The notes under the pieces are model-generated. The model was given only the letters and a program-made list of their open reading frames with translations, searched no databases and had not been told where the DNA came from. A DNA stretch of 64,000 bases from an uncultured Polaribacter sp. (GTDB lineage Bacteria; Bacteroidota; Bacteroidia; Flavobacteriales; Flavobacteriaceae). A program made the translations under genes and the position numbers. The DNA lies in NCBI RefSeq assembly GCF_947497125.1, contig NZ_CANMFI010000002.1, positions 288,748 through 352,747 of the forward strand, read 5' to 3'. This document shows positions 41,688 to 50,675 of this stretch, one piece after another; positions within the stretch are counted from its first letter, which is position 1, and every line of letters begins with the position of its first letter.

Positions 41688-44333
41688 ATGATTACAAAAT
41701 TACTCTTAAAGCCTAAGAATTTTTTCTTTTTAATTGCTTTTACTCTTACCTCTATTCTTTCTTTTGGTCAGCAAAATAAAGATATTATAAACAACTATTT
41801 ATCAGAAAATATCGGGAAATTTAACTTAACTTCTTCAGATGTTTTAGAATGGAAAGTAACCAATGAAGTTTACTCTAAACAATCTGGTGTAACCCACGTA
41901 TACATTCAACAACTATACAAAGGTATTCCGGTGTTTAATGGTGTATCTAACATAAGTATCAAAGAAGGTAAAGTGGTTTTTGGTGCTGCTTCTTTTGTAA
42001 AAAACATTGCTGCTAAAGCAAATACAACAACACCTGTTTTAAGTGCTAAAAAAGCAATCGAGCAAACTTCAAATCAACTAAAACTTGGTAACCCAAGCAA
42101 TATAGAACTTTTAGAAGAAAAAAATACACACAAATTTATTTTCTCTAATAGCGGAATTTCTCAAGAAAAGATTCCTGTAGAGTTGGTTTACCAAACTTTA
42201 AAAGACGGTTCTTTAAAACTGGCTTGGAAATTAAATGTGAATCAATTAGACGGTATTCATTGGTGGAACGTAAGAGTAGATGCTGTTTCAGGAAAAATAC
42301 TAGAAAAAAACGATTGGGGTGTAAACTGTAATTTTGATCTTAAAACGGGTCTTCACAATCATAAAAAATCTAATAGTAAAACCTCTAACAACACTGCAAT
42401 TCCACAAAAAAGTGCAAAAGAAATATTAGAAAGCAAAACCTATAATGTATTTGCTTTACCTGTAGAAAGTCCTAGTCATGGTGATAGAAGTTCTTTATCT
42501 GCTCCAGAAAACGCAACTGCTTCTCCTTTTGGATGGCATGATACAGATGGTGTTGCCGGAGCCGAGCATACAATTACTAGAGGTAATAATGTATATGTTC
42601 AATTAGATGATGATGGTAGTAACGGCACCTCTGGTTACTCGCCTGATGGTGGCGCAAGCTTAAATTTTAATTTTCCTGTAGATTTTGTAGATAAAACTCC
42701 AGACACTTATAGAGATGCTTCTTTAACAAACCTTTTTTACATGAGTAATGTAATGCACGATATTTGGTATCAATATGGTTTTGATGAAGCAGCTGGAAAT
42801 TTTCAAACAAATAATTATAATAATGGTGGTGATGAAGGAGATCATGTAATTGCTGATGGCCAAGATGCAAGTGGTAGAAATAACGCAAATTTTGCAACAC
42901 CTGCAGACGGTCAAAACCCAAGAATGCAAATGTTTATTTGGGATTCAGGTAAATTAATAACTATTAACTCTGGTAGTTTAGCGGGCAAACACTCTGCAAT
43001 AGATGCTAACTTTACTGATGATGGTGAGCCCGACGGAAACCCAACAGGTGCCCCATTAGAAGACAACCCAGTTACTGGTAACTTAGCATTAATGAATGAC
43101 GGTTCTGCAAATCCATCAGAAGGTTGTGCTTTAGGTTTATCTCCAGGATTGGCCGGTAATATTGCTGTAATTAGAAGAGGTAATTGTAATTTTACAGATA
43201 AAATTCAATTAGCACAAGGCTTAGGTGCAATTGGGGTTATTATGGTAAACAACGAGCCTGGTCTAATTTCTATGGGTGGTTTAACAACTACAATCAATAT
43301 TCCTGCTGTATCGGTAACTCAAGAATTAGGAGAGGCTATAATTACAGCTATGGAAACTGAAACAATTAATACTACTTTAATAAACTATGGAATTGATGGT
43401 AGTTTTGATAATGGAATTGTAGCTCACGAATACGGACACGGTATCTCTAACAGACTTATTGGTGGTGGTGCAAACGTAAACTGTATGTCTAATGCAGAAC
43501 AATTAGGTGAAGGTTGGTCTGATTATTTTGGAATCGCAATTACCATGAAATCTACCGACACAGAAACAACTTTAAGAGGTGTAGGTACCTTTGCTCAAGA
43601 GCAAGAAATAACAGGAAATGGTATTAGAAGGTTTCCTTACACAACAGATATGTCTGTAAACACATTTACTCTAGATGACGTAAAAGACCAAGCACTGGCA
43701 GACGGTGGTGTATCTGTTCATGGTGTTGGTTCTATATGGGCAACCATGTTATGGGATTTACAATGGAAAATGATTGATGAATATGGTTTTGATGCTGATA
43801 TGTATAGTGGCACCGGCGGAAACAATAAAACAATGGAACTAGTTATAGAGGGGCTAAAATTAACTCCTTGTGGTTCTGGATTTGTAGGTGCTAGAGACGC
43901 TATTATTGCAGCTGATGAAACACTAAACGGCGGAGCAAATAAATGCTTAATTTGGCAAGTTTTTGCAAGAAGAGGTTTAGGTTACAGTGCCAGCTCTGGA
44001 TCTGACAATTCTTTTACCGATCAAGTAGAAGCTTTTGACATGCCACCAACTTCAGAAGTAAGCTGTGCGTTAAGTGTTGATAAAAATCCATTTTTAGATA
44101 CTGTTAACGTATACCCAAACCCAGCAAGTTCTTCAATTACAATCTCTTTAAAAAACAATCTTAATAACTCTGTAATTACTATTTTTGATATTAGTGGTAA
44201 AAAAGTATATCATAAAAATATAGATTTACAAAAACCATATACAATAAATACACAAAACCTTAGTAGTGGTATTTATGTTTTAAAAATTAACAACCAAGAA
44301 TATAGTTACAGTAAAAAACTAATTATTAAATAG
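41688..44333 (+). CDS. Secreted M36 (fungalysin-type) metallopeptidase with T9SS sorting domain
   Basis: An 881-residue secreted protease. It has a signal peptide (cut near SFGQ, about residue 28), a FTP-like propeptide (about 40-190), and an M36 catalytic domain with HEYGH (580-584) and the third zinc ligand in EGWSDYFG. A PA domain (CALGLSPGLAGNIAVIRRGNC, GVIMVNNEPG) is inserted before the catalytic motif. The last 75 residues (VYPNPASSSITISL, GIYVLKI, KKLIIK) are a type IX secretion C-terminal sorting domain. It is therefore exported through the outer membrane and anchored or released. I choose the ATG at 41688; the GTG at 41658 is inside the promoter box. Role: extracellular protein degradation. 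Confidence 0.94.
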   Translation: MITKLLLKPKNFFFLIAFTLTSILSFGQQNKDIINNYLSENIGKFNLTSSDVLEWKVTNEVYSKQSGVTHVYIQQLYKGIPVFNGVSNISIKEGKVVFGAASFVKNIAAKANTTTPVLSAKKAIEQTSNQLKLGNPSNIELLEEKNTHKFIFSNSGISQEKIPVELVYQTLKDGSLKLAWKLNVNQLDGIHWWNVRVDAVSGKILEKNDWGVNCNFDLKTGLHNHKKSNSKTSNNTAIPQKSAKEILESKTYNVFALPVESPSHGDRSSLSAPENATASPFGWHDTDGVAGAEHTITRGNNVYVQLDDDGSNGTSGYSPDGGASLNFNFPVDFVDKTPDTYRDASLTNLFYMSNVMHDIWYQYGFDEAAGNFQTNNYNNGGDEGDHVIADGQDASGRNNANFATPADGQNPRMQMFIWDSGKLITINSGSLAGKHSAIDANFTDDGEPDGNPTGAPLEDNPVTGNLALMNDGSANPSEGCALGLSPGLAGNIAVIRRGNCNFTDKIQLAQGLGAIGVIMVNNEPGLISMGGLTTTINIPAVSVTQELGEAIITAMETETINTTLINYGIDGSFDNGIVAHEYGHGISNRLIGGGANVNCMSNAEQLGEGWSDYFGIAITMKSTDTETTLRGVGTFAQEQEITGNGIRRFPYTTDMSVNTFTLDDVKDQALADGGVSVHGVGSIWATMLWDLQWKMIDEYGFDADMYSGTGGNNKTMELVIEGLKLTPCGSGFVGARDAIIAADETLNGGANKCLIWQVFARRGLGYSASSGSDNSFTDQVEAFDMPPTSEVSCALSVDKNPFLDTVNVYPNPASSSITISLKNNLNNSVITIFDISGKKVYHKNIDLQKPYTINTQNLSSGIYVLKINNQEYSYSKKLIIK

Positions 44334-44354
44334 GTCTTTAATAACCATTATAAC

Positions 44355-44382
44355 AAAAAACCCTACAAATTGTAGGGTTTTT
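44355..44382. terminator. Rho-independent terminator after the M36 peptidase
   Basis: CCCTACA (44361-44367), loop AAT, TGTAGGG (44371-44377), flanked by A-run and T-run. It ends the peptidase transcript. Confidence 0.85.
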
Positions 44383-44470
44383 ATTTTTTAAACAAATAGC
44401 GCTTTTTTTAAATAAAAGCGTATATTTAACAAGTATTAGCTTAAAATAAAAAAAGCTATTTTGGTTTTTA

Positions 44471-44478
44471 TATCTTTG
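44471..44478 (+). promoter_or_regulatory. -7 promoter element for the HupE-like gene
   Basis: TATCTTTG matches TAnnTTTG, 20 bases before the ATG at 44499. No TTG is seen at standard spacing upstream. Confidence 0.45.
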
Positions 44479-44498
44479 ACTCCTTTATTTTCTTAAAG

Positions 44499-45080
44499 AT
44501 GAACGAATTTACACTTTACTACAAAATGGGTCTAAACCATGTGTTAGACTTTACCGCTTACGATCATATCTTATTTTTAATTGTTTTAGCTTTAGTCTTT
44601 AACTTCAATCAATGGAAAAAAGCCTTGTGGCTGGTTACTTTGTTTACAATTGGGCACTCTATTACCCTTGCGTTGTCTGCTTATAAAGTTATTTCTGTAA
44701 ATGGCGATTTAGTAGAATTTTTAATTCCTGTTACTATTTTAATCACAGGGCTTGTAAACATACTAACCTCTAAAAACAAGAACAATTCAAAAGGAAATTT
44801 AAACTTAATGTTTGCTGTATTCTTTGGTTTTATTCATGGGTTGGGTTTCTCTAGTTATTTTAAAATGATGATCGGTAATGAACAATACAAAGCTTTACCA
44901 TTGCTAGAGTTTGCAATTGGAATAGAAGTTGCGCAAATTGTTATTGTGGTTGCCATCTTGCTTATAAATACCATTGTAATTAACTTTTTTAAAGTTACCA
45001 AAAGAGATTGGGTGTTAGTTTGGTCTTCAATAGTAATGGGGTTTGCTATTAAAATGATTCTAGAAAGAGTCTTTTGGTAA
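44499..45080 (+). CDS. HupE/UreJ-like integral membrane protein
   Basis: A 193-residue membrane protein with about six hydrophobic segments. The start MGLNHVLDFTAYDHILFLIVLAL and the later TLFTIGHSITLALSA and FGFIHGLGFS carry the conserved His and Asp residues of the HupE/UreJ superfamily. Members are linked to nickel or cobalt uptake; some in flavobacteria are only called HupE/UreJ because no hydrogenase or urease is nearby. None is seen here. Metal transport is therefore inference. It stands alone and is followed by the copy-B element. Confidence 0.75.
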   Translation: MNEFTLYYKMGLNHVLDFTAYDHILFLIVLALVFNFNQWKKALWLVTLFTIGHSITLALSAYKVISVNGDLVEFLIPVTILITGLVNILTSKNKNNSKGNLNLMFAVFFGFIHGLGFSSYFKMMIGNEQYKALPLLEFAIGIEVAQIVIVVAILLINTIVINFFKVTKRDWVLVWSSIVMGFAIKMILERVFW

Positions 45081-45116
45081 TACAAACTAAACTATGCTAT
45101 TATAAGAAAACTACCT

Positions 45117-45249
45117 GCGTTAGGGATTGACGTAGAAATCCTTTTTTAGGCTACCTTAAAGTTAATTAATTTTAAAAGTCATAAATAATAAATTATACTC
45201 TTTGGCCTAAAAAAGATTGACACAAAAAGCCCGACCTAAAAGGGAACGC
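45117..45249 (+). repeat. Dispersed structured element, copy B
   Basis: GCGTT (45117-45121) pairs with AACGC (45245-45249), GGG (45123-45125) with CCC (45230-45232). A long hairpin ATC-c-TTTTTTAGGC (45138-45151) pairs with GCCTAAAAAAGAT (45205-45217) around a 53-base A/T-rich loop. The bulged C is the same as in copy A. A small hairpin CCT-AAA-AGG (45235-45243) takes the place of ACC-CTTGT-GGT in copy C. It ends 15 bases before a -7 box (45265-45272). Confidence 0.6.
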
Positions 45250-45264
45250 CAAAAAAAATCTTTG

Positions 45265-45272
45265 TAAATTTG
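45265..45272 (+). promoter_or_regulatory. -7 promoter element upstream of the dCMP deaminase
   Basis: TAAATTTG matches TAnnTTTG, 59 bases before the ATG at 45332. The matching -33 position would fall inside the end of the copy-B element. Confidence 0.4.
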
Positions 45273-45331
45273 TAATGCTAGCTATTTTTTTGATTTAAAC
45301 TGTTGGTGTAAATAATATTATTTTAGTTCTA

Positions 45332-45760
45332 ATGACAGAAAAAAAACAATTAAAATACGATAAAGCCTATTTAAAAATGGCTAAAGAATGGGGCAAGTTA
45401 TCTCATTGTAAACGCAAGCAAGTAGGCGCTTTAATTGTAAAAGACAGAATGATTATTTCTGATGGGTTTAACGGAACACCTTCTGGATTTGACAACTGCT
45501 GTGAAGATGAAGATGGCCTTACAAAATGGGAGGTTTTACACGCCGAAGCAAATGCCATTTTAAAAGTTGCTGCATCTACCCAATCTGCAAATAATGCTAC
45601 TTTATATATTACATTATCGCCTTGTAACCAGTGTAGTAAATTAATACATCAAGCAGGTATAAAACGTGTTGTATATGCAAATTCTTATAGAGATACTACT
45701 GGAATTAATTTTTTAGAAAAAGCAGGTGTAGAAATTATGCATTTACCTTATGATTCATAA
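45332..45760 (+). CDS. dCMP/cytidine deaminase family protein (ComEB-like deoxycytidylate deaminase)
   Basis: A 142-residue zinc deaminase. The catalytic HAEANAIL (about 70-77) and the zinc-binding PCNQCSKLI (about 95-103) are complete. SKCKRKQVGALIVKD-like and GFNGTPSGFDNCCED segments match deoxycytidylate deaminases, which convert dCMP to dUMP for thymidylate synthesis. A cytoplasmic enzyme of normal length. The next gene starts 11 bases before its stop, so the two are translationally coupled. Confidence 0.9.
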   Translation: MTEKKQLKYDKAYLKMAKEWGKLSHCKRKQVGALIVKDRMIISDGFNGTPSGFDNCCEDEDGLTKWEVLHAEANAILKVAASTQSANNATLYITLSPCNQCSKLIHQAGIKRVVYANSYRDTTGINFLEKAGVEIMHLPYDS

Positions 45761-47324
45761 AAACAACCTTCCGATCTACTTATCTTTTGCCGTAATCTTT
45801 GGGTTATTTTTAGGTTTTTTTATCAATAATGGCAAGGCTAATTTGTTTTCTTTACAGCAAGAATCTTCTCAAGAAAAAAAGCTAAAAAAACTAATTCATT
45901 TTATAGAAAACGAATATGTAGACACTGTAAATACAAAACGTATATTAGATGGTGCTATTACCCAAATTTTAGGCAAACTAGACCCACATTCGGTATACAT
46001 TCCTAAAGAAAACTTACAAGCGGTTCAAGAAAGTATGCAAGGGAAGTTTGTTGGAATTGGTGTGCAGTTTAGAATGATAAAAGATTCTATAACTGTAATA
46101 CAACCCATAAAAGGAGGCCCAAGTATTAAGGCAGGTATTAAAGCTGGTGACCGAATTTTAATGGCTAATAATGATACTTTATACAACAAAAACTTAATAA
46201 GTGGTAATGTGCCAAAATTCCTTAAAGGAAAACCTGGTACAAAAGTAGCGCTTCAAATATATCGTAAAAGCAAAGATTCTCTTTTTACTGTTGAGGTAAC
46301 TAGAGGAAACGTTACCATAAAAAGCGTCGACTTATCTTATATGATTAACGACTCTTTAGGCTATATTAAACTAGACCGTTTTGCCAGAAACACTTACAGC
46401 GCTTTTAAAACAGCTTTAAAAGACCTTATTGCTAAAGGCATGACCAATTTAATTATTGATTTAAGAGGTAATGGCGGTGGTTTTATAGATGTTGCAAATA
46501 GTATTATTGACGAATTTTTAGAGGAAGACAAGTTAATTGTTTACACTAAAAACAATAAAGACAACATAGACAAATCTTATGCTACCTCTAAAGGAAGCTT
46601 CGAAAAAGGAGGTTTGTATGTTTTAATTGATGAAAATTCGGCTTCTGCATCAGAAATTGTTGCTGGTGCTTTACAAGACAACGATAAAGGAACTATTGTA
46701 GGACGAAGGTCTTTTGGTAAAGGACTCGTTCAAATAGAAATGGCTCTAGGCGATGGTTCTGCAGTTCGTTTAACAACCGCTCGATATTTTACACCAACAG
46801 GCCGCTCTATTCAGAAACCATACGACAAAAATGGAAATTCTGATTATTATAAGGAATTTGAAAATAGAATTTCCAACGGAGAATTGCTAAACAAAGACAG
46901 TATAAAAGTGGCAGATTCTTTACAATTTAGAACACCTAAAGGAAAAATAGTATACGGTGGTGGTGGAATTATTCCTGACGTATTTGTTCCTATTGATACT
47001 AGCGCTTACTTGCCTAACTTTTACTTTAATGCAATTAATGATTTTGCTTTTAATTATGTAGATACGCACAGAAAAGAATTAGAAAAATGGACCATAGATA
47101 GTTATATCGCTGATTTTGATACAAACAAAAAAATATTAAATAGTTTTCTTAAGACGCTTAATACATCAGAAAAAAGAAACGCTAAAACCAATGGTGGCTT
47201 ACAAAAATACTTAAAGACTAGTATTGCTAATGTACTTTTTGGAGATGTTGGCTTTTATAAAACACTCCATCAAGACGATAAAATGATTTTAAAAGTTTTA
47301 GCGTTAGAGCAAAATAAACAATAG
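45750..47324 (+). CDS. Carboxy-terminal processing peptidase (S41A)
   Basis: A 524-residue protease with an N-terminal membrane anchor or signal (IYLSFAVIFGLFLGFFI, about 9-25). The PDZ domain spans about 90-175 (GIGVQFRMIKDSITVIQPIKGG). The S41 catalytic core follows, with DLRGNGGGFIDVANSI, the nucleophile Ser in ENSASASEIVAGAL and the general-base Lys in RSFGKGLVQ. It cleaves envelope proteins at their C-termini on the periplasmic side. Flavobacterial genomes often hold several copies. It follows the deaminase in the same operon. Confidence 0.92.
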   Translation: MIHKNNLPIYLSFAVIFGLFLGFFINNGKANLFSLQQESSQEKKLKKLIHFIENEYVDTVNTKRILDGAITQILGKLDPHSVYIPKENLQAVQESMQGKFVGIGVQFRMIKDSITVIQPIKGGPSIKAGIKAGDRILMANNDTLYNKNLISGNVPKFLKGKPGTKVALQIYRKSKDSLFTVEVTRGNVTIKSVDLSYMINDSLGYIKLDRFARNTYSAFKTALKDLIAKGMTNLIIDLRGNGGGFIDVANSIIDEFLEEDKLIVYTKNNKDNIDKSYATSKGSFEKGGLYVLIDENSASASEIVAGALQDNDKGTIVGRRSFGKGLVQIEMALGDGSAVRLTTARYFTPTGRSIQKPYDKNGNSDYYKEFENRISNGELLNKDSIKVADSLQFRTPKGKIVYGGGGIIPDVFVPIDTSAYLPNFYFNAINDFAFNYVDTHRKELEKWTIDSYIADFDTNKKILNSFLKTLNTSEKRNAKTNGGLQKYLKTSIANVLFGDVGFYKTLHQDDKMILKVLALEQNKQ

Positions 47325-47437
47325 CGGCTTTTTGTATCGAACCCGCTAAAAACATCCTCTTTTAAAAGCAATCGATAAAACCAATTGTTTTATTAGGTTT
47401 CGCAATCAAATATGTTCTTTTTTTTATACTTATATTG

Positions 47438-47445
47438 TATATTTG
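47438..47445 (+). promoter_or_regulatory. -7 promoter element for the Fe-S gene cluster
   Basis: TATATTTG matches TAnnTTTG and lies 31 bases before the ATG at 47477. The longest open frame for this gene starts upstream, inside the box, and is rejected. Confidence 0.45.
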
Positions 47446-47476
47446 CAGTCTATTTAGATTTAATCTATTTAAAATT

Positions 47477-47806
47477 ATGATAAAAGTTTCAGATACTGCA
47501 AAGAAAAAAGTAATCGAGTTAATGACCGACGACGGCTTTAATGCAACAACAGATTATGTAAGAGTTGGGGTAAAAAGTGGTGGCTGTTCTGGCCTATCTT
47601 ATGATTTAACTTTTGATAATAAAAAAAGTGAAGACGATAAAATTTTTGAAGAAAACGATGTTAGACTAATCGTTGATAAAAAAAGTTTTTTATACTTAGT
47701 TGGCACTACTTTAGAGTATTCGGGTGGTTTAAACGGAAAAGGTTTTGTTTTTAACAATCCAAACGCAAATAGAACTTGCGGTTGTGGAGAAAGTTTTAGT
47801 TTGTAA
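47477..47806 (+). CDS. Iron-sulfur assembly protein, A-type (HesB/IscA/SufA-like)
   Basis: A 109-residue A-type carrier. The three conserved cysteines are in KSGGCSGLSYDL and in TCGCGESF at the C-terminus. The ATG at 47477 (MIKVSDTAKKKV) is chosen because the upstream frame start lies in the promoter box and adds a leader not seen in the family. Role: carry and deliver Fe-S clusters to target proteins such as the SdhB clusters. It is the first gene of the suf block; the four-helix-bundle gene and sufB follow. Confidence 0.92.
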   Translation: MIKVSDTAKKKVIELMTDDGFNATTDYVRVGVKSGGCSGLSYDLTFDNKKSEDDKIFEENDVRLIVDKKSFLYLVGTTLEYSGGLNGKGFVFNNPNANRTCGCGESFSL

Positions 47807-47853
47807 AAGTAAAAAAAGTTTAAAGTTAGAAAAGTGAAAATAAAAGTAATTAA

Positions 47854-48225
47854 ATGGCAAAGTTTAACTCTTTTGAAGAAATCCTTTCATGGCAAAAAGC
47901 TAGAGAATTAAATGCTGCTATTTATAATGTAACAAATTCTAATGATTTGTTTTCTAAAGATTATGGTTTAAAAGACCAAATAAGAAGAGCCTCGGTATCA
48001 ATTTCATCAAATATTGCTGAAGGATTTGAGAGACAAACACAAAAAGAATTTATACGATTTTTGTACATTGCAAAAGCATCTGCAGGCGAGGTTCGTTCTC
48101 AATTGTATTTGGCTTTTGATATAAAATATTTAAGTAACAAGAAGTTTGAAGAACTAAAGTTAAAAGTTAATGAAGTTTCAAAATTGATTAGTGGGCTGTT
48201 AAAATACCTACATTCAACTTTATAA
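47854..48225 (+). CDS. Four-helix-bundle protein (23S rRNA intervening-sequence-type family)
   Basis: A 123-residue helical protein with the family signature [45 protein letters not shown] (about 45-85), which I quote only in part here to identify it by position. The family was first seen in rRNA intervening sequences of spirochaetes but is common as a separate gene in Bacteroidetes, with unknown function, perhaps RNA or protein binding. It sits between the A-type carrier and sufB, flanked on both sides by short A/T-rich spacers (AAAGTTTAAAGTTAG upstream; CTTCAACTTTTTAAC downstream) that are imperfect inverted repeats of each other. Confidence 0.85.
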   Translation: MAKFNSFEEILSWQKARELNAAIYNVTNSNDLFSKDYGLKDQIRRASVSISSNIAEGFERQTQKEFIRFLYIAKASAGEVRSQLYLAFDIKYLSNKKFEELKLKVNEVSKLISGLLKYLHSTL

Positions 48226-48258
48226 ACCTTCAACTTTTTAACATTATAAACTAGTTTT

Positions 48259-49707
48259 ATGAGTAAATATACTGAAGAACAATTAGAAGAAGAATTAAAA
48301 ACTCAAGAATACAAATACGGGTTTTATACTGATATAGAAAGTGATACATTTCCTGTTGGATTAAATGAAGATGTTGTTAGAGCCATTTCTAAAAAGAAAA
48401 ACGAACCACAATGGATGACAGATTGGCGTTTAGAAGCTTTTAGAATTTGGGAAAAAATGGAAGAGCCAGAATGGGCTAATGTACATTACGAAAAACCAAA
48501 ATTTCAAGATATTGCCTACTATTCTGCACCTAAAAAGAAACCGAAACTAAACTCTTTAGACGAAGTAGATCCAGAATTATTAGACACTTTTAAGCGTTTG
48601 GGTATTTCTTTAGACGAACAAAAAAAGTTAGCCAATGTAGCAGTAGATATTGTTATGGACTCTGTTTCTGTAGCAACTACTTTCAAAAAAACATTAGGTG
48701 AAAAGGGTATTATTTTTATGCCAATTTCCGAAGCAATACAAGAGCATCCAGAGTTAGTGCGTAAATATTTAGGAACAGTTGTGCCAACAACAGATAACTT
48801 TTATGCGGCTTTAAACTCGGCAGTATTTTCTGATGGATCTTTCTGTTACATTCCGAAAGGAGTAAAATGTCCAATGGAATTGTCTACCTACTTCAGAATT
48901 AATGAAGGCGGAACAGGACAATTTGAAAGAACTTTAGTAGTTGCAGACAAAGGAAGTTATGTTTCTTACTTAGAGGGCTGTACTGCACCAAGTAGAGATG
49001 AAAATCAATTACACGCTGCCGTTGTAGAATTAATTGCAATGGATGATGCTGAAATTAAATATTCTACAGTACAAAACTGGTATCCTGGTAACAAAGAAGG
49101 AAAAGGTGGTGTCTATAATTTTGTAACCAAAAGAGGTTTGTGCGAAAACAACGCAAAAATTTCTTGGACTCAGGTAGAAACAGGTTCTGCAGTAACCTGG
49201 AAATATCCTTCTTGTGTATTGAAAGGAAACAATTCTGTGGGTGAATTTTACTCGATTGCAGTAACCAACAACCATCAGCAAGCAGATACAGGAACAAAAA
49301 TGATACACTTGGGTAAAAACACAAGGTCAACTATTATTTCAAAAGGTATTTCTGCTGGTAAATCTCAAAACTCATACAGAGGTTTGGTACAAATAAACAG
49401 CCGAGCAGAAAATGCACGTAATTTTTCGCAATGTGATTCTCTTTTAATGGGGAATGAATGCGGCGCGCATACATTTCCGTATATCGAAACCAAAAACAAA
49501 TCGGCACAAATAGAACACGAAGCAACCACCAGTAAAATTGGTGAAGACCAATTGTTTTATTGCAACCAACGTGGTATAGATACCGAAAAAGCAATTGCAT
49601 TAATTGTAAACGGATTTAGCAAAGAGGTTTTAAATAAATTACCAATGGAATTTGCTGTGGAAGCACAAAAATTATTAGAAATTTCTTTAGAAGGATCAGT
49701 AGGTTAA
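48259..49707 (+). CDS. sufB: Fe-S cluster assembly protein SufB
   Basis: A 482-residue scaffold subunit of the SufBC2D complex. Typical stretches are [91 protein letters not shown] and [23 protein letters not shown]. They contain the Cys and Glu used in cluster assembly. Length is normal. It is followed by sufC (110 bases) and sufD (108 bases), and the three form one assembly pathway for iron-sulfur clusters in the cytoplasm. Confidence 0.96.
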   Translation: MSKYTEEQLEEELKTQEYKYGFYTDIESDTFPVGLNEDVVRAISKKKNEPQWMTDWRLEAFRIWEKMEEPEWANVHYEKPKFQDIAYYSAPKKKPKLNSLDEVDPELLDTFKRLGISLDEQKKLANVAVDIVMDSVSVATTFKKTLGEKGIIFMPISEAIQEHPELVRKYLGTVVPTTDNFYAALNSAVFSDGSFCYIPKGVKCPMELSTYFRINEGGTGQFERTLVVADKGSYVSYLEGCTAPSRDENQLHAAVVELIAMDDAEIKYSTVQNWYPGNKEGKGGVYNFVTKRGLCENNAKISWTQVETGSAVTWKYPSCVLKGNNSVGEFYSIAVTNNHQQADTGTKMIHLGKNTRSTIISKGISAGKSQNSYRGLVQINSRAENARNFSQCDSLLMGNECGAHTFPYIETKNKSAQIEHEATTSKIGEDQLFYCNQRGIDTEKAIALIVNGFSKEVLNKLPMEFAVEAQKLLEISLEGSVG

Positions 49708-49817
49708 AATTCATAGAATTTTAACCGTTTGATTATTTAAATGTTGAAGCGTTTAGATAATATAGATTAGAAATACAAGTACACAAATAAACATTTACAC
49801 GATTACACAAAATTATC

Positions 49818-50567
49818 ATGTTAAAAATAGAAAACTTAAAAGCAGAAATTAACGGAAAAGCAATCTTAAAAGGATTGAATATAGAGGTAAAAGCGGGTGA
49901 AGTACACGCAATTATGGGGCCAAATGGTGCCGGTAAAAGCACCTTAGCAAACGTTATTGCTGGTAAAGAAGAATATGAAGTTACAGGTGGTTCTATCGAA
50001 CTAAATAACGAAGATATTAGCGAATTAGCTCCTGAAGAAAGAGCACACAATGGGGTGTTTTTATCATTTCAATATCCGGTAGAAATTCCTGGAGTTTCTG
50101 TAACAAACTTTATAAAAACGGCTATTAACGAAACTCGTAAAGCAAAAGGTTTAGAAGACATGCCTGCTAAAGACATGTTAAAAATGATTCGTGAAAAATC
50201 TGAATTGTTAGAAATAGATCGTAAATTTTTATCTCGTTCTTTAAATGAAGGCTTTTCTGGAGGAGAAAAAAAGCGTAACGAAATCTTTCAAATGGCAATG
50301 CTAGAACCAAAATTAGCCATTTTAGATGAAACAGATTCTGGATTGGATATTGATGCTTTAAGAATTGTTGCAAACGGAGTTAACAAATTAAAATCTAAAG
50401 ACAACGCAGTAATTGTAATTACCCATTACCAACGTTTGTTAGATTATATAGTGCCAGATTTTGTACATGTTTTACACGATGGTAAAATTGTAAAAACAGG
50501 CGATGCTTCTTTGGCTTTAGAGTTAGAAGCAAAAGGATACGATTGGATTAAGCAAGAGTTGGTATAA
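49818..50567 (+). CDS. sufC: Fe-S cluster assembly ATPase SufC
   Basis: A 249-residue ABC-type ATPase that is soluble, not a transporter. Walker A is MGPNGAGKSTLANVIAG (about 36-50), the signature is GFSGGEKKRNEIFQMAM and Walker B is LAILDETDSGLDIDAL, which differs from normal transporters in the D-E-T-D-S-G-L-D sequence typical of SufC. It couples ATP hydrolysis to opening of the SufB-SufD scaffold. It is separated from sufD by a 108-base A/T-rich spacer. Confidence 0.96.
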   Translation: MLKIENLKAEINGKAILKGLNIEVKAGEVHAIMGPNGAGKSTLANVIAGKEEYEVTGGSIELNNEDISELAPEERAHNGVFLSFQYPVEIPGVSVTNFIKTAINETRKAKGLEDMPAKDMLKMIREKSELLEIDRKFLSRSLNEGFSGGEKKRNEIFQMAMLEPKLAILDETDSGLDIDALRIVANGVNKLKSKDNAVIVITHYQRLLDYIVPDFVHVLHDGKIVKTGDASLALELEAKGYDWIKQELV

Positions 50568-50571
50568 TTAA

Positions 50572-50672
50572 AAAGTTTAAAAGTAAAAAAGTTTAAAAGT
50601 TGGAGAAGTATTAAAGTATTGTAAAAACAAAACTTTAAAAACTTTAAAAACTTTCAACTTTAAAACTAAAAG
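50572..50672. repeat. A/T-rich imperfect inverted repeat between sufC and sufD
   Basis: The left half repeats AAAAAGTTTAAAAGT and the right half repeats AACTTTAAAAACTTT and ends with TTCAACTTTAAAAC. The halves can pair imperfectly. The spacers that flank the four-helix-bundle gene (47807-47853, 48226-48258) have the same style. No gene is present. It may be an intercistronic element or a relic of an insertion. Confidence 0.5.
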
Positions 50673-50675
50673 AAA

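Noticed and set aside
49030..49600. Antisense open frames opposite sufB
   Set aside because: They lie fully inside sufB, have cysteine/phenylalanine-rich unnatural composition and no promoter or start context. Chance frames.
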